A stretch of DNA of 64,000 bases from Streptomyces sp. ITFR-21 (GCF_031844685.1 NZ_CP134605.1:3306001-3370000), one strand, 5' to 3'. Counted from the first letter of the stretch, positions 10,738 through 19,858 are shown. Notes: generated by a model not told the origin, from the letters alone. Numbers and translations are program-made.

Positions 10738-12120
10738 TCAGTGGTCCGGCCAGCCCCGGAAGCCGCCCGGCACCGGATCCGACGGATCGTAGGGACGGCG
10801 GGTGAACACGAAGGAGCCGAGGTCGAGATGGCTGACCGAGCCGTCCCGATCGCGGACCACCCGCAGTGTCTCGCCCGCGTAGTACCCCTCACGACCGGTC
10901 CACGTACCGTCGTGTTCCACGTGGAACCGTGATCCACGGCCCTGGCCGGTCAGCGGCGCGAGTTCCAGTTCGCCGCCGGCGCGTACCCGTAGCGCGAAGG
11001 CGGCGGTCCCCCAGTACCAGGGTCCGGCGAGATCCAGCAGCCCGGGATCGACGGTGTCGGCGGGCCGCCAGGGCTGCGGGAAGCCGGGTTCGGCGTCGGC
11101 GGTGATGGCCAGCAGGTCGGCGGCGACCGTACTGACCGCGGGCCCGGAGGTGCAGTTGGCCAACGCCACGGCGCTCACGCCGTCCTGGACGCTGACCCAC
11201 AGCGCGGCGAGGAAGCCCGGCATCGAGCCGGTGTGCCCGGCCAGGGCTCGGCCCTCCCGGCGCAGCAGTTGCACACCAAGGCCGTAGCCGCCGTCCGGTT
11301 CGCCGGACTCGGGTGGCGCGGCCGGCAGCCGCATCCGCTCCACGGTCGCCGGGGCCAGCACCCGCTCGTCCCCCGCCGCCAGGAATGCGGCCCACCGCGC
11401 CAGGTCGGCGGCGGTGGACCACAACTGACCGGCCGGCGCCATCCGCCCGGTCTCCTGTACGGTCTCGGGTCGCATCACATCGGCCCACGGATGGACGGCG
11501 AAGCCGTCGGCGGCCGGAGCCTGCGGCAACGGCGTCGTCCGGTCCATGCCGAGCGGGGCGAGCACCTCCGCTCGGAGCGCCTCCCCCCAGGGCTCCCCGC
11601 GGCGCCGTTCCACCAGGGCGCCGAGCAGGGCGAATCCGGGGTTCGAGTAGTGGTAGCGGCTGCCAGCCGGATGCTTGACCGGCGCCGGGCCCAGCACGTC
11701 GGTGAGTTCGGGCCGCAGTCCGCCCGGCGTCCGCTCCCACCAGGGGCCCGGGGTCTCGGAGGCCAGGCCCGAGGTGTGCGCGAGCAGTTGACCGACTGTC
11801 AGCGCGCCTACCTCGGCCTCCAGTGCGGGCAGATGCGCGCTCAGCGGGTCGGTGAGTTCCAGCACCCCCTCGTCGCGCAGCCGCATCACCAGTACGGCGA
11901 CGAAGGTCTTGGTCAGGGAGCCGATCCGGTACTGCGTGTCGACGTCCGGTTCACGGCCCCCGATCACGCCGCGCGCACCGGCCCACACCAGCCTGCCGCC
12001 ACGTACCACCGCCCCGACGAGCGAGGGCGCACGCCCCTGCGACTGCCCGACCGCCACCCGGTGCGACAGCGCGCGCCGGGTGCTCGGCAGCAACTGCTCC
12101 TTCTCCTGCTCAACCGTCAC
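10738..12120 (-). CDS. Serine hydrolase of the beta-lactamase / class C family
   Basis: 460 residues from GTG 12120, which has AGAGAGG about ten bases upstream. Catalytic signatures of penicillin-recognising serine hydrolases are present: SLTK with Ser68 and Lys71, the YSN triad around Tyr158, and GHTGSMPGF as the third motif. A C-terminal beta-domain of about 110 residues (WYWGTAAFALRVRAGG onward) resembles the extra lipocalin-like domain of EstB/LACTB-type members. No signal peptide is visible, so it is probably cytosolic and more likely an esterase or peptidase than a resistance beta-lactamase. parS site 3 is inside the reading frame and encodes FHVEH. Confidence 0.88.
   Translation of the reverse strand: MTVEQEKEQLLPSTRRALSHRVAVGQSQGRAPSLVGAVVRGGRLVWAGARGVIGGREPDVDTQYRIGSLTKTFVAVLVMRLRDEGVLELTDPLSAHLPALEAEVGALTVGQLLAHTSGLASETPGPWWERTPGGLRPELTDVLGPAPVKHPAGSRYHYSNPGFALLGALVERRRGEPWGEALRAEVLAPLGMDRTTPLPQAPAADGFAVHPWADVMRPETVQETGRMAPAGQLWSTAADLARWAAFLAAGDERVLAPATVERMRLPAAPPESGEPDGGYGLGVQLLRREGRALAGHTGSMPGFLAALWVSVQDGVSAVALANCTSGPAVSTVAADLLAITADAEPGFPQPWRPADTVDPGLLDLAGPWYWGTAAFALRVRAGGELELAPLTGQGRGSRFHVEHDGTWTGREGYYAGETLRVVRDRDGSVSHLDLGSFVFTRRPYDPSDPVPGGFRGWPDH
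10914..10927. other. parS-type site 3 (inside a coding sequence)
   Basis: GTTCCACGTGGAAC within the 3-prime part of the serine hydrolase gene, where it encodes the residues FHVEH of the C-terminal beta-domain. Confidence 0.75.
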
Positions 12121-12403
12121 TCGTCGTATGCCTCTCTGTTCCGTCGGCGGGCGCTGTACCGATTCCCATGCCGGATCCGCTGTCCCGATCAGCTGCGCGG
12201 TGGCGTACCGACCGCGCGTACCGCGGAAGCAGACCGTGTCCCCGGCGACAGGGCAAGGGGCGGCAATGTTCGGCGCGGTAAGGACCGGTGCCGGACGCGG
12301 TGTCACCCATGCTTTCAGGCTTTCATCAGGGCGGCGTGGCACGCCCGTTGTGCGACGGACCGTGCCGGGTACCGGGCCCGTCGAACCCTGCCGGTCCAAA
12401 CGG

Positions 12404-12432
12404 TTGACACCCCTCTGGGGCGGGCGTAGACA
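12404..12432 (+). promoter_or_regulatory. Sigma70-type promoter of the GH3 gene
   Basis: TTGACA at 12404-12409 and TAGACA at 12427-12432 separated by 17 bp, a near-consensus housekeeping promoter. The start point would fall near 12439, leaving a leader of about 125 bases. This gap (12121-12564) holds nothing else I can support apart from the operator that follows. Confidence 0.7.
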
Positions 12433-12444
12433 TCCCCTCGGCCA

Positions 12445-12456
12445 GAGAGCGCTCTC
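12445..12456. promoter_or_regulatory. LacI-type operator for the GH3 gene
   Basis: Perfect 12-bp palindrome GAGAGCGCTCTC just downstream of the predicted transcription start. The AGCGCT centre is that of CebR-type LacI operators, which repress glycosidase and sugar-uptake genes in Streptomyces. A bound repressor here would block initiation or early elongation. Confidence 0.7.
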
Positions 12457-12564
12457 AATCAGGGCTCCTCACTGGCTGCCGCCTTGCCGCACGGGCCGCG
12501 ACGCCATCTGTCGCGGTGTCGGTCCCCCCACCTCTACGAGCCGTCCCGACCTGTAGGAGCACAC

Positions 12565-15500
12565 ATGAGGGTCACCCCACTTGGGCTCTCCATTGTCCGT
12601 AAACGTTTCCGATCCCCTCAGGGCATCGTGCTGCTCGCCCTGATCCTGATCGCCTCGGCCTACCTCTCCTTGGTGCCGACCTCGTCCCATGCGGCCACGC
12701 CCGTGCTGCTCTCGCAGGGCAAGCCGGCCACCGCGTCCTCCGTTCAGGACGCGTTCGTCGCCGGCGCGGCGGTGGACGGCGACACCGGTACCCGCTGGTC
12801 CAGCGCCGCGTCCGACCCGCAATGGATCCAGGTCGACCTCGGGTCGAGCCAGCCGATCACCCAGGTGGTGCTCAACTGGGAGACCGCTTACGGCAAAGCG
12901 TTCAAGATCCAGACCTCGGCCGACGGTTCCACGTGGAACGACATCTACTCCACGACGACCGGCACCGGCGGCACCCAGACGCTGAACGTCACCGGCACCG
13001 GCCGCTACGTGCGGATGTACGGCACGGTCCGGGGCACCCAATGGGGCTACTCGCTCTGGGAGTTCCAGGTCTACGGCGGCTCCGGAGATACCACCCCGCC
13101 GGCCACGTGCGGTACCACCACGGCCGCACTCGGCAAGCCCGCCACCGCGTCCTCCACCGAAAACGCCGCCTTCCCCGCCTCGGCCGCCTTCGACGGCAAC
13201 GCGGGCACCCGCTGGTCCAGCGCCGCGTCCGACCCCCAGTGGCTCCAGGTCGACCTCGGGACCTCGCAGGCCGTCTGCGGTGCACAGCTGACGTGGGAGA
13301 CCGCGTACGCGAAGTCGTACCAGATCCAGACCTCGGACAACGGTTCCACGTGGAACACGGTCTACTCGACGACCACCGGTGCGGGCGGGGTGGAGAACCT
13401 CTCCTTCACCGGCACCGGTCGCTACATCCGGCTCTACGGCACCGTCCGGGCCACGCCGTACGGCTACTCGCTCTGGGAGTTCACCGTCCTGACGGCGGGC
13501 AGCACCAGCACCACCAGCCCGCCGCCCAGCGGCGGCAACGGCAGTTGCCCGTGGGTCGGTTCGACGGCACCGGTCGCGACCCGGGTCAGCCAGGTCCTGG
13601 CGCAGATGACCACCGCCCAGAAGGTGTCGATCCTGCACGGCAACAACAGCGCGACCCCGTACATCGGCAACATCACTGGCATACCGTCGCTGTGCATCCC
13701 CGACATCGGGCTGCAGGACGGCCCGGCGGGCGTCGGTGACGGCGTCGGCGGCGTCACCCAGATGCCGTCCGGCAACGCGTCCGCGGCTACCTGGGACGAC
13801 GCTCTGGAGCAGCAGTACGGTGCCGCGATCGGCGCCGAGTTCGCCGGGAAGGGCGTGCAGGTGGCGCTCGGCCCGACGCTGAACATCGTGCGTGACCCGC
13901 GCTGGGGCCGCTCCTTCGAGAGCTTCAGCGAGGACCCGTACCTCAACGGCCGGCTGGCCGCCGCGGACATCCGCGGTATCCAGAGCCAGGGCGTGATGGC
14001 CGAGATGAAGCACGTGGCCGTCTACAACATCGAGAACCCGGCCGGTACGGTCATCGTCGACAAGCGGACCATGCAGGAGCTGTATCTGCCGGCCTTCCAG
14101 GCCGCGATCCAGCAGGGCTCGCCTGCCGCGGCGATGTGCGCCTACAGCATCGTCAACAGCGTGCCGGCCTGCCAGAACCCGGACCTGCTCAACACCGGTC
14201 TGTACCAGCAGGCGAACTTCGGCGGCTTCGTCACCAGCGACTGGGGCGGCACCCACTCCACAGTGGAGTCGGCGAACACGGGTCTGACGGTCGAGATGCC
14301 CAACGGGTACTTCTTCGCGGACTTCCTCGCCCAGGCGGTGGCCAACGGCACGGTCAGCCAGACCACGCTGAACACGATGGTGAGCCGGCTGCTCACCCAG
14401 TTCTTCGCGTTCGGCCTGTTCGACAAGGCGCCCAGCGGCTCGCACGACGCGAGCGTCACCACCCCCGCGCACGTCCAGGTCGCCCTCCAGGGAGCCGAGG
14501 AAGGCGCGGTCCTGCTGAAGAACAACGGCGTCCTGCCGCTGTCCACCTCCACCACCCACTCGATCGCGGTGATCGGCTGGGACGGCGGGGCCGGTGTGCA
14601 GAGCATCGGCGGCGGCAGCGCCACGGTGACCAGTTCCGGGACGGTGTGGCCGATCACCGGCATCCAGAACCGGGTGGCGGGCACCGGTACGACCGTGCAG
14701 TACAACGACGCGACGAACCTCGCGTCGGCGGTCACGCTGGCCCGCAGCTCCGATGTGGCGATCGTCTACGCATCCGACAACTACGGCAACGAGGAGCACG
14801 ACACCACCACCCTCGACCTGCCCAACAACGGCGGCAGCACGGTCAGCCAGAACGACATGATCGCCCAGGTGGCCGCGGCCAACCCGCGCACGATCGTGGT
14901 GCTCAACAACAACTCGGCGATCAACATGCCGTGGCTGAACCAGGTCGCGGGGGTCTTCGAGGCCTTCTACCCGGGCCAGCAGATCGGCACGGCGATGGCG
15001 GCGCTGATCTTCGGCGACGTCACCCCGTCGGGCAAGCTGCCGGTCACCTTCCCGAAGTCGCTGGCGGACGTGCCCGCGAACACCCCGGCGCAGTGGCCGG
15101 GCACCAACGGGCAGGTGCAGTACAGCGAGGGCCTCAAGGTCGGCTACAAGTGGTACGACGCGCAAAATATCACTCCGCTGTTCCCATTCGGCTTCGGCCT
15201 GTCGTACACCAGCTTCGCCTTCAGCAACCTGCAGGTCGGGGCGCTGAACGGCGGCAACGCGACGGTCACGGCCACGGTGACCAACACCGGCTCGCGGACC
15301 GGTGCCGAAATCGCCCAGCTGTATGTCGGCGACCCGGCGTCCACCGGTGAGCCCGTGCACCAGCTGCGCGGCTACCAGCGGGTGACGCTCAACCCGGGCC
15401 AGGCGCAGACCGTGTCCTTCACGGTCAGCACCCACGACCTCGCCTACTGGAACACCGGCACCAACAACTGGACGACTACGGCGGGCAGCTACCAGATCCT

Positions 15501-15876
15501 GGTGGGCGACTCCTCGCGGAACCTCCCGCTGACCGGCAACCTCAACGTGCCGACCACCGTCAACGCCGCCAAGGCCGCGACGGACGGCGCGAAGGCGTCC
15601 GCCGCCACGACGGCCGCGACCGCGGCGCCGCTCACCGTACCCAACCCGTCCGGCATGAGCGGCCCTGTCCACTCCCCGATCAACTGGACCTTCGACCCCG
15701 CCTCCACCGGCCTGACCTACACCGCGGCCGGCCTTCCGCCGGGCATCAGCCTCAGCTCCGCCGGCCGCTTCACCGGGGCGGCCACCAAGTCCGGTACGTA
15801 CACCGTGACGGTCACCGCGAGGAACGCGGCGGGTGCCACCGGCTCCGCCACCTTCGTCTGGACCGCCACCTCGTAA
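12565..15876 (+). CDS. Secreted family-3 glycoside hydrolase with two F5/8-type-C domains
   Basis: 1103 residues. A signal/anchor segment (about 19-44, GIVLLALILIASAYLSLVPTS then SHAA) is followed by two discoidin-type carbohydrate-binding domains (about 46-172 and 190-313), each with TRWSSAASDPQW and DGSTWN-like motifs. The GH3 catalytic barrel contains GPTLNIVRDPRWGRSFESFS, KH at 482-483 and the nucleophile Asp559 in VTSDWGGTHS. The second GH3 domain has YASDNYGNEEHDTTTLDLP with a candidate acid/base Glu, then an FnIII-like domain and a C-terminal putative-Ig domain (about 1015-1100). It probably releases glucose or xylose from extracellular oligosaccharides. AGGAG precedes ATG 12565. Two parS copies lie in the F5/8 domains. 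Confidence 0.93.
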   Translation: MRVTPLGLSIVRKRFRSPQGIVLLALILIASAYLSLVPTSSHAATPVLLSQGKPATASSVQDAFVAGAAVDGDTGTRWSSAASDPQWIQVDLGSSQPITQVVLNWETAYGKAFKIQTSADGSTWNDIYSTTTGTGGTQTLNVTGTGRYVRMYGTVRGTQWGYSLWEFQVYGGSGDTTPPATCGTTTAALGKPATASSTENAAFPASAAFDGNAGTRWSSAASDPQWLQVDLGTSQAVCGAQLTWETAYAKSYQIQTSDNGSTWNTVYSTTTGAGGVENLSFTGTGRYIRLYGTVRATPYGYSLWEFTVLTAGSTSTTSPPPSGGNGSCPWVGSTAPVATRVSQVLAQMTTAQKVSILHGNNSATPYIGNITGIPSLCIPDIGLQDGPAGVGDGVGGVTQMPSGNASAATWDDALEQQYGAAIGAEFAGKGVQVALGPTLNIVRDPRWGRSFESFSEDPYLNGRLAAADIRGIQSQGVMAEMKHVAVYNIENPAGTVIVDKRTMQELYLPAFQAAIQQGSPAAAMCAYSIVNSVPACQNPDLLNTGLYQQANFGGFVTSDWGGTHSTVESANTGLTVEMPNGYFFADFLAQAVANGTVSQTTLNTMVSRLLTQFFAFGLFDKAPSGSHDASVTTPAHVQVALQGAEEGAVLLKNNGVLPLSTSTTHSIAVIGWDGGAGVQSIGGGSATVTSSGTVWPITGIQNRVAGTGTTVQYNDATNLASAVTLARSSDVAIVYASDNYGNEEHDTTTLDLPNNGGSTVSQNDMIAQVAAANPRTIVVLNNNSAINMPWLNQVAGVFEAFYPGQQIGTAMAALIFGDVTPSGKLPVTFPKSLADVPANTPAQWPGTNGQVQYSEGLKVGYKWYDAQNITPLFPFGFGLSYTSFAFSNLQVGALNGGNATVTATVTNTGSRTGAEIAQLYVGDPASTGEPVHQLRGYQRVTLNPGQAQTVSFTVSTHDLAYWNTGTNNWTTTAGSYQILVGDSSRNLPLTGNLNVPTTVNAAKAATDGAKASAATTAATAAPLTVPNPSGMSGPVHSPINWTFDPASTGLTYTAAGLPPGISLSSAGRFTGAATKSGTYTVTVTARNAAGATGSATFVWTATS
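12926..12939. other. parS-type site 4 (inside first F5/8 domain)
   Basis: GTTCCACGTGGAAC formed by the codons GGT-TCC-ACG-TGG-AAC, which encode GSTWN at residues 121-125 of the glycosidase, a conserved motif of the domain. Confidence 0.7.
13343..13356. other. parS-type site 5 (inside second F5/8 domain)
   Basis: The same 14-mer at the equivalent motif of the second domain, codons for GSTWN at residues 260-264. It lies 417 bp from site 4. Confidence 0.7.
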
Positions 15877-15895
15877 CTCCTCCCCCTGCCCGACA

Positions 15896-15930
15896 GGCGC
15901 CCCCGGCCCCCTTCCAGGACCGGGGGCGCC
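15896..15930 (+). terminator. Hairpin terminator of the GH3 gene
   Basis: 11-bp perfect arms GGCGCCCCCGG and CCGGGGGCGCC starting 20 bases after the stop codon. Confidence 0.75.
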
Positions 15931-15981
15931 CCTGTGCGGGCCACAGCGGTACTCGGACACCGCCCCGGTGCCTGAAGAAGG

Positions 15982-16404
15982 ATGAAACCTGTCGACGGGG
16001 CGGCCCCGGACAACGCGACCAAGGCCGCGCTGGAGCAGCTGTCGGAGGGCTTGGCCGACGAGGTGGCGCCTTTCGGCATCAAGGTGCTGATCGTTGAGCC
16101 CGGCGCGTTCCGTACCGACCTGTTCGGCAAGGGCGCGGTGTACTTCTCCGCGGAGAACCCGGCGTACGCGGAGAAGGTCGGCGTTACCCGGAAGATGGAG
16201 CAGGGCGGCGACGGCAGCCAGCCCGGCGACCCGGCGAAGGCCGCCGCGGTGATCCTGCTGGCCCCGGACGCCGAGAAGACCCCGCTCCGGCTCGCCCTCG
16301 GCCACGACGCGGTCGACTTCCTGACCGCACCCCTGGACTCCGTCCGGGCCGAACTCACCGGGTGGGACAAGATCTCCCGCGGTACGGACTTCGACACGGA
16401 ATGA
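15982..16404 (+). pseudogene. Short-chain dehydrogenase, C-terminal remnant
   Basis: The 140-residue frame matches the back half of an SDR of the family with an EPGAFRTDLFG segment (VEPGAFRTD). The N-terminal Rossmann part with TGxxxGxG is absent, and the catalytic YxxxK reads DNATK, so the Tyr is gone. It starts abruptly after the GH3 terminator with no ribosome-binding site. I infer a truncated, inactive gene left by a deletion; a small expressed protein cannot be fully excluded. Confidence 0.75.
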
Positions 16405-16479
16405 GAGCCGGAGGGACCCGGTACCCGGTGAACCCGTGGTCGGCGGCCCCATCCCCGGCCGCGCCGCCACGGCGATCCC

Positions 16480-17955
16480 TCAGGTCTGGGCCATGTCGAC
16501 GAAGCGGCTGTAGTGGCCCTGGAAGGCGACGGTGATGGTGGCGGTGGGGCCGTTGCGGTGTTTGGCGACGATGAGGTCGGCTTCGCCGGCGCGAGGGGAT
16601 TCCTTCTCGTAGGCGTCCTCGCGGTGGAGGAGGATCACCATGTCGGCGTCCTGCTCGATGGAGCCGGACTCGCGCAGGTCGGAGACCATCGGCTTCTTGT
16701 CGGTGCGCTGTTCGGGGCCGCGGTTGAGCTGGGAGAGGGCGATGACCGGGACCTCGAGCTCCTTGGCGAGGAGCTTGAGGTTGCGGGACATGTCGGAGAC
16801 CTCCTGCTGGCGGCTCTCCGGGCGGCGGGAGCCGCCGGACTGCATCAGCTGGAGGTAGTCGATGACGACCAGCCGGAGGTCGTTGCGCTGCTTGAGGCGG
16901 CGGCACTTGGCGCGGATCTCCATCATCGACAGGTTCGGGGAGTCGTCGATGTAGAGGGGCGCCTCGGTGACGTCGGACATCCGGCGGGCGACCTTGGTCC
17001 AGTCGTCGTCGGTCATGGTGCCGGAGCGCATGTGGTGGAGGGCCACGCGGGCCTCGGCGGACAGCAGGCGCATCGCGATCTCGTTGCGGCCCATCTCCAG
17101 GGAGAAGATGACGCTGGGCATCTTGTTGGCGATGGAGCAGGTGCGGGCGAAGTCCAGCGCCAGCGTCGACTTGCCCATGGCGGGACGGGCCGCGATGACG
17201 ATCATCTGGCCGGGGTGCAGCCCGTTGGTGAGGGAGTCCAGGTCGGTGAAGCCGGTCGGGACGCCGGACATCTGGCCGCTGCGGGAGCCGATCGCCTCGA
17301 TCTCGTCGAGCGCGCCCTCCATGATGTCGCCGAGCGGCAGGTAGTCCTCGGATGTGCGCTGTTCGGTGACCGCGTAGATCTCGGCCTGGGCGTTGTTGAC
17401 GATCTCGTCGACGTCGCCGTCGGCCGCGTATCCCATCTGGGTGATGCGGGTGCCGGCCTCGACCAGGCGGCGCAGTACGGCCCGTTCGTGGACGATCTCG
17501 GCGTAGTACTCGGCGTTGGCGGCGGTGGGCACCGCGTTGACGAGGGTGTGCAGGTAGGGGGTGCCGCCGACGCGGGCGATCTCGCCGCGCTTGGTGAGTT
17601 CGGCGGCGGCGGTGATCGGGTCGGCGGGCTCGCCCTTGGCGTAGAGGTCGAGGATCGCGTTGTAGATGGTCTCGTGCGCCGGGCGGTAGAAGTCGGCGCC
17701 TTTGAGCACCTCCACCACGTCGGCGATGGCGTCCTTGGAGAGCAGCATGCCGCCGAGCACGGACTGTTCGGCGTCCAGGTCCTGCGGTGGGACCCGCTCG
17801 AATCCGCCACCGCCCTCGGAGTAGCGGCCGACGCCCTGACCGTCGTCCTGGCTGCTCCTCTTGCGGAAGGGGCTGACGGCGGCCGGTTCGTCGGGCGGAA
17901 GCTCCGCCCAGCTGTCGTCGGAGGGCTCGGGCTGGCTCATCCGGGGTTGGCTCAT
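16480..17955 (-). CDS. dnaB: Replicative DNA helicase DnaB
   Basis: 491 residues. After a disordered 55-residue extension typical of Streptomyces come the N-terminal DnaB domain (PPQDLDAEQSVLGGMLLS) and the RecA-like motor: Walker A ARPAMGKSTLALD, VIFSLEMGRNEIAMRLL, Walker B LRLVVIDYLQLM and SQLNRGPEQR. This hexameric helicase unwinds the fork 5-prime to 3-prime. GGAGGGG with 6-base spacing supports ATG 17955 over the in-frame ATG 17940. There is no intein. The upstream gap is rich in DnaA-box-like sequences. Confidence 0.97.
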   Translation of the reverse strand: MSQPRMSQPEPSDDSWAELPPDEPAAVSPFRKRSSQDDGQGVGRYSEGGGGFERVPPQDLDAEQSVLGGMLLSKDAIADVVEVLKGADFYRPAHETIYNAILDLYAKGEPADPITAAAELTKRGEIARVGGTPYLHTLVNAVPTAANAEYYAEIVHERAVLRRLVEAGTRITQMGYAADGDVDEIVNNAQAEIYAVTEQRTSEDYLPLGDIMEGALDEIEAIGSRSGQMSGVPTGFTDLDSLTNGLHPGQMIVIAARPAMGKSTLALDFARTCSIANKMPSVIFSLEMGRNEIAMRLLSAEARVALHHMRSGTMTDDDWTKVARRMSDVTEAPLYIDDSPNLSMMEIRAKCRRLKQRNDLRLVVIDYLQLMQSGGSRRPESRQQEVSDMSRNLKLLAKELEVPVIALSQLNRGPEQRTDKKPMVSDLRESGSIEQDADMVILLHREDAYEKESPRAGEADLIVAKHRNGPTATITVAFQGHYSRFVDMAQT

Positions 17956-18122
17956 TCCCGTCCCCTCCCTCCCCTCCGACCGGTCCTCCCGGACCCGCGC
18001 GTGCGTGCCACTCTTTCACGGCACAGCTCTCATGAACGCGCCACCCGGCCTTCGCACGCGGTCGCGTCGTGAACGCCGGGAAGGCTCCACGGTAGGGCCC
18101 CGGAGCACCCGGACCAACCCCG

Positions 18123-18385
18123 TTATCCACAGGGGATGTGGACGACGGCCGCATAGCTGTGGAGAACTACCCCGAACCTGTGTACAGCCCTTGGGACGGC
18201 GCTGTGGACAAGCTGAGCATCAGCCAGCGAAACCCACCCTGACCTGATCTTTCTTCATCCATAGCCTGTGCAGGAGAAAAACTTTTCCGGGCGGTTCAAG
18301 ATCGCCACGAACAACACGGAGGAGATCACTCTACGCAGTCACCCGTAATGATCGTTCACCGTATTCACCTCTTACTTGTGGATGA
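18123..18385. promoter_or_regulatory. Cluster of DnaA-box-like 9-mers between dnaB and the MATE gene
   Basis: Five matches to the NNNTCCACA DnaA-box pattern: TTATCCACA (18123-18131, plus), TCGTCCACA (18137-18145, minus), TTCTCCACA (18158-18166, minus), TTGTCCACA (18203-18211, minus; the exact Streptomyces consensus) and TCATCCACA (18377-18385, minus). The gap has no gene. It may be a DnaA-controlled promoter region for dnaB or a DnaA-titration site; oriC itself is expected between dnaA and dnaN, which are not here. Confidence 0.55.
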
Positions 18386-18387
18386 TT

Positions 18388-19800
18388 ATGCTGTCCCCTG
18401 TGAACCCGGTCGTCGAACCCCCCGAGCAGCAGGACCCCGCCCGCCTCCCCGGACCGGTACGGGGCCGGCACGACCGGGAGATCATCGCCCTGGCGCTGCC
18501 CGCGTTCGGCGCGCTGGTCGCCGAACCGCTGTTCGTGATGGTGGACAGCGCGGTTGTCGGCCATCTCGGCACCGCTGAACTCGCCGGCCTCGGCGTCTCC
18601 GCCGCCCTGCTGACCACCGCGGTCAACATCTTCGTCTTCCTGGCCTATGCCACCACCTCGGCCGTCGCCCGCCGGGTCGGCGCGGGTGACCTGCCGGCGG
18701 CTCTGCGGCAGGGGGTGGACGGCGTCTGGCTCGCCCTGCTGATCGGCGCCGCGGTGATCGCCGGAGTGCTGCCCGCCGCGCCCGCCCTGGTGGACTTCTT
18801 CGGCGCCTCCGGCACGGCGGCGCCGTACGCCACCACCTATCTGCGGATCAGTTCGCTCGGCATCCCCGCGATGCTGGTGGTGCTCGCCGCCACCGGAGTA
18901 CTACGCGGCCTCCAGGACACCCGCACACCGCTCTATGTGGCCGTCGGCGGCTTCACCGCCAACGCCACCCTCAACGCCGCCCTCGTCTACGGCGCCGGGC
19001 TCGGCATCGCGGGTTCCGCGTGGGGCACGGTCATCACCCAGAACGGCATGGCCGCGGTCTACCTCACGGTGGTGGTACGCGGGATCCGTCGGCAGACCCG
19101 GCAGGCGCCGGGACGTGACAGCGCCGGCTGGTGGGCCGTGCTGCGCCCGGACGCCGCCGGCATCCGCGCCGGTGCCCGCGCCGGCACCCCCCTGCTGGTG
19201 CGTACGGTCACCCTGCGCGCGGTACTGATGATCGCCACCGCCGTGGCCGCCCGGCTCGGCGACAGCCAGATAGCGGCCCACCAGATCACCCTCACCGTCT
19301 GGTCGCTGCTGGCCTTCGCGCTGGACGCCATCGCCATCGCCGGGCAGGCCGTCATCGGCCGCTCTCTGGGCGCGGGCGATACCGAAGGTGCGCGGGCCGC
19401 CTGCCGCCGGATGATCGAGTGGGGGGCGGCCTGCGGGGTCGTCCTGGGACTGCTGGTGCTGGCGGCCCGGCCGCTGGTCGGGCCGCTGTACACCGCCGAT
19501 CCGGCAGTACGGCATGCGCTCATGGCCGCGCTGCTGGTGGTGGCTGCGGCGCAACCGGTGTGCGGGGTGGTCTTCGTCCTGGACGGGGTGCTCATGGGCG
19601 CCGGGGACGGACCGTACCTCGCCTGGTCGATGCTGGTGACGCTGGCGGTCTTCGCCCCCGCGGCGTTCGCCGTGCCGGCCCTCGACTGGGGTCTGACGGC
19701 CCTGTGGTGGGCGATGGCGCTGATGATGGTCACCCGGCTCGCCGCCCTCTGGTTGCGGGCCCGTTCGGGCCGTTGGATCGTCGTCGGCGCGGTCCGCTGA
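18388..19800 (+). CDS. MATE-family multidrug/toxin efflux transporter
   Basis: 470 residues with about twelve membrane segments in two related halves. The start of the first half reads IIALALPAFGALVAEPLFVMVDSAVVGHLG, the MATE signature, and GLQDTRTPLYVAV with a matching VFVLDGVLMGAGDGPYL in the second half are further family marks. It acts in the cytoplasmic membrane as a cation-coupled antiporter; the substrate is unknown. The start is uncertain among TTG 18376, ATG 18382 and ATG 18388; no clear ribosome-binding site is seen. The position next to dnaB and rplI is the same as in other Streptomyces. Confidence 0.9.
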   Translation: MLSPVNPVVEPPEQQDPARLPGPVRGRHDREIIALALPAFGALVAEPLFVMVDSAVVGHLGTAELAGLGVSAALLTTAVNIFVFLAYATTSAVARRVGAGDLPAALRQGVDGVWLALLIGAAVIAGVLPAAPALVDFFGASGTAAPYATTYLRISSLGIPAMLVVLAATGVLRGLQDTRTPLYVAVGGFTANATLNAALVYGAGLGIAGSAWGTVITQNGMAAVYLTVVVRGIRRQTRQAPGRDSAGWWAVLRPDAAGIRAGARAGTPLLVRTVTLRAVLMIATAVAARLGDSQIAAHQITLTVWSLLAFALDAIAIAGQAVIGRSLGAGDTEGARAACRRMIEWGAACGVVLGLLVLAARPLVGPLYTADPAVRHALMAALLVVAAAQPVCGVVFVLDGVLMGAGDGPYLAWSMLVTLAVFAPAAFAVPALDWGLTALWWAMALMMVTRLAALWLRARSGRWIVVGAVR

Positions 19801-19821
19801 GACAGGTCGCAACACCACAAA

Positions 19822-19852
19822 GGCCGGACGCCCGAGAACGGGACGTCCGGCC
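19822..19852. terminator. Hairpin terminator between the MATE gene and rplI
   Basis: 9-bp arms GGCCGGACG and CGTCCGGCC between convergent genes; serves the MATE transcript and possibly the ribosomal-protein operon. Confidence 0.75.
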
Positions 19853-19858
19853 CTCTGT

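Noticed and set aside
12121-12399. In-frame upstream extension of the serine hydrolase to 553 residues
   Set aside because: No ribosome-binding site for the longer start, and the added residues match nothing in the family.
12469-16470. A 1333-residue open frame antisense to the GH3 gene
   Set aside because: Shadow of GC-rich codons; no family match, no start signal, and the opposite strand has a clear glycosidase.
18123-18385. Chromosomal oriC
   Set aside because: Too few boxes and no dnaA or dnaN beside it; better read as a DnaA-responsive promoter region.
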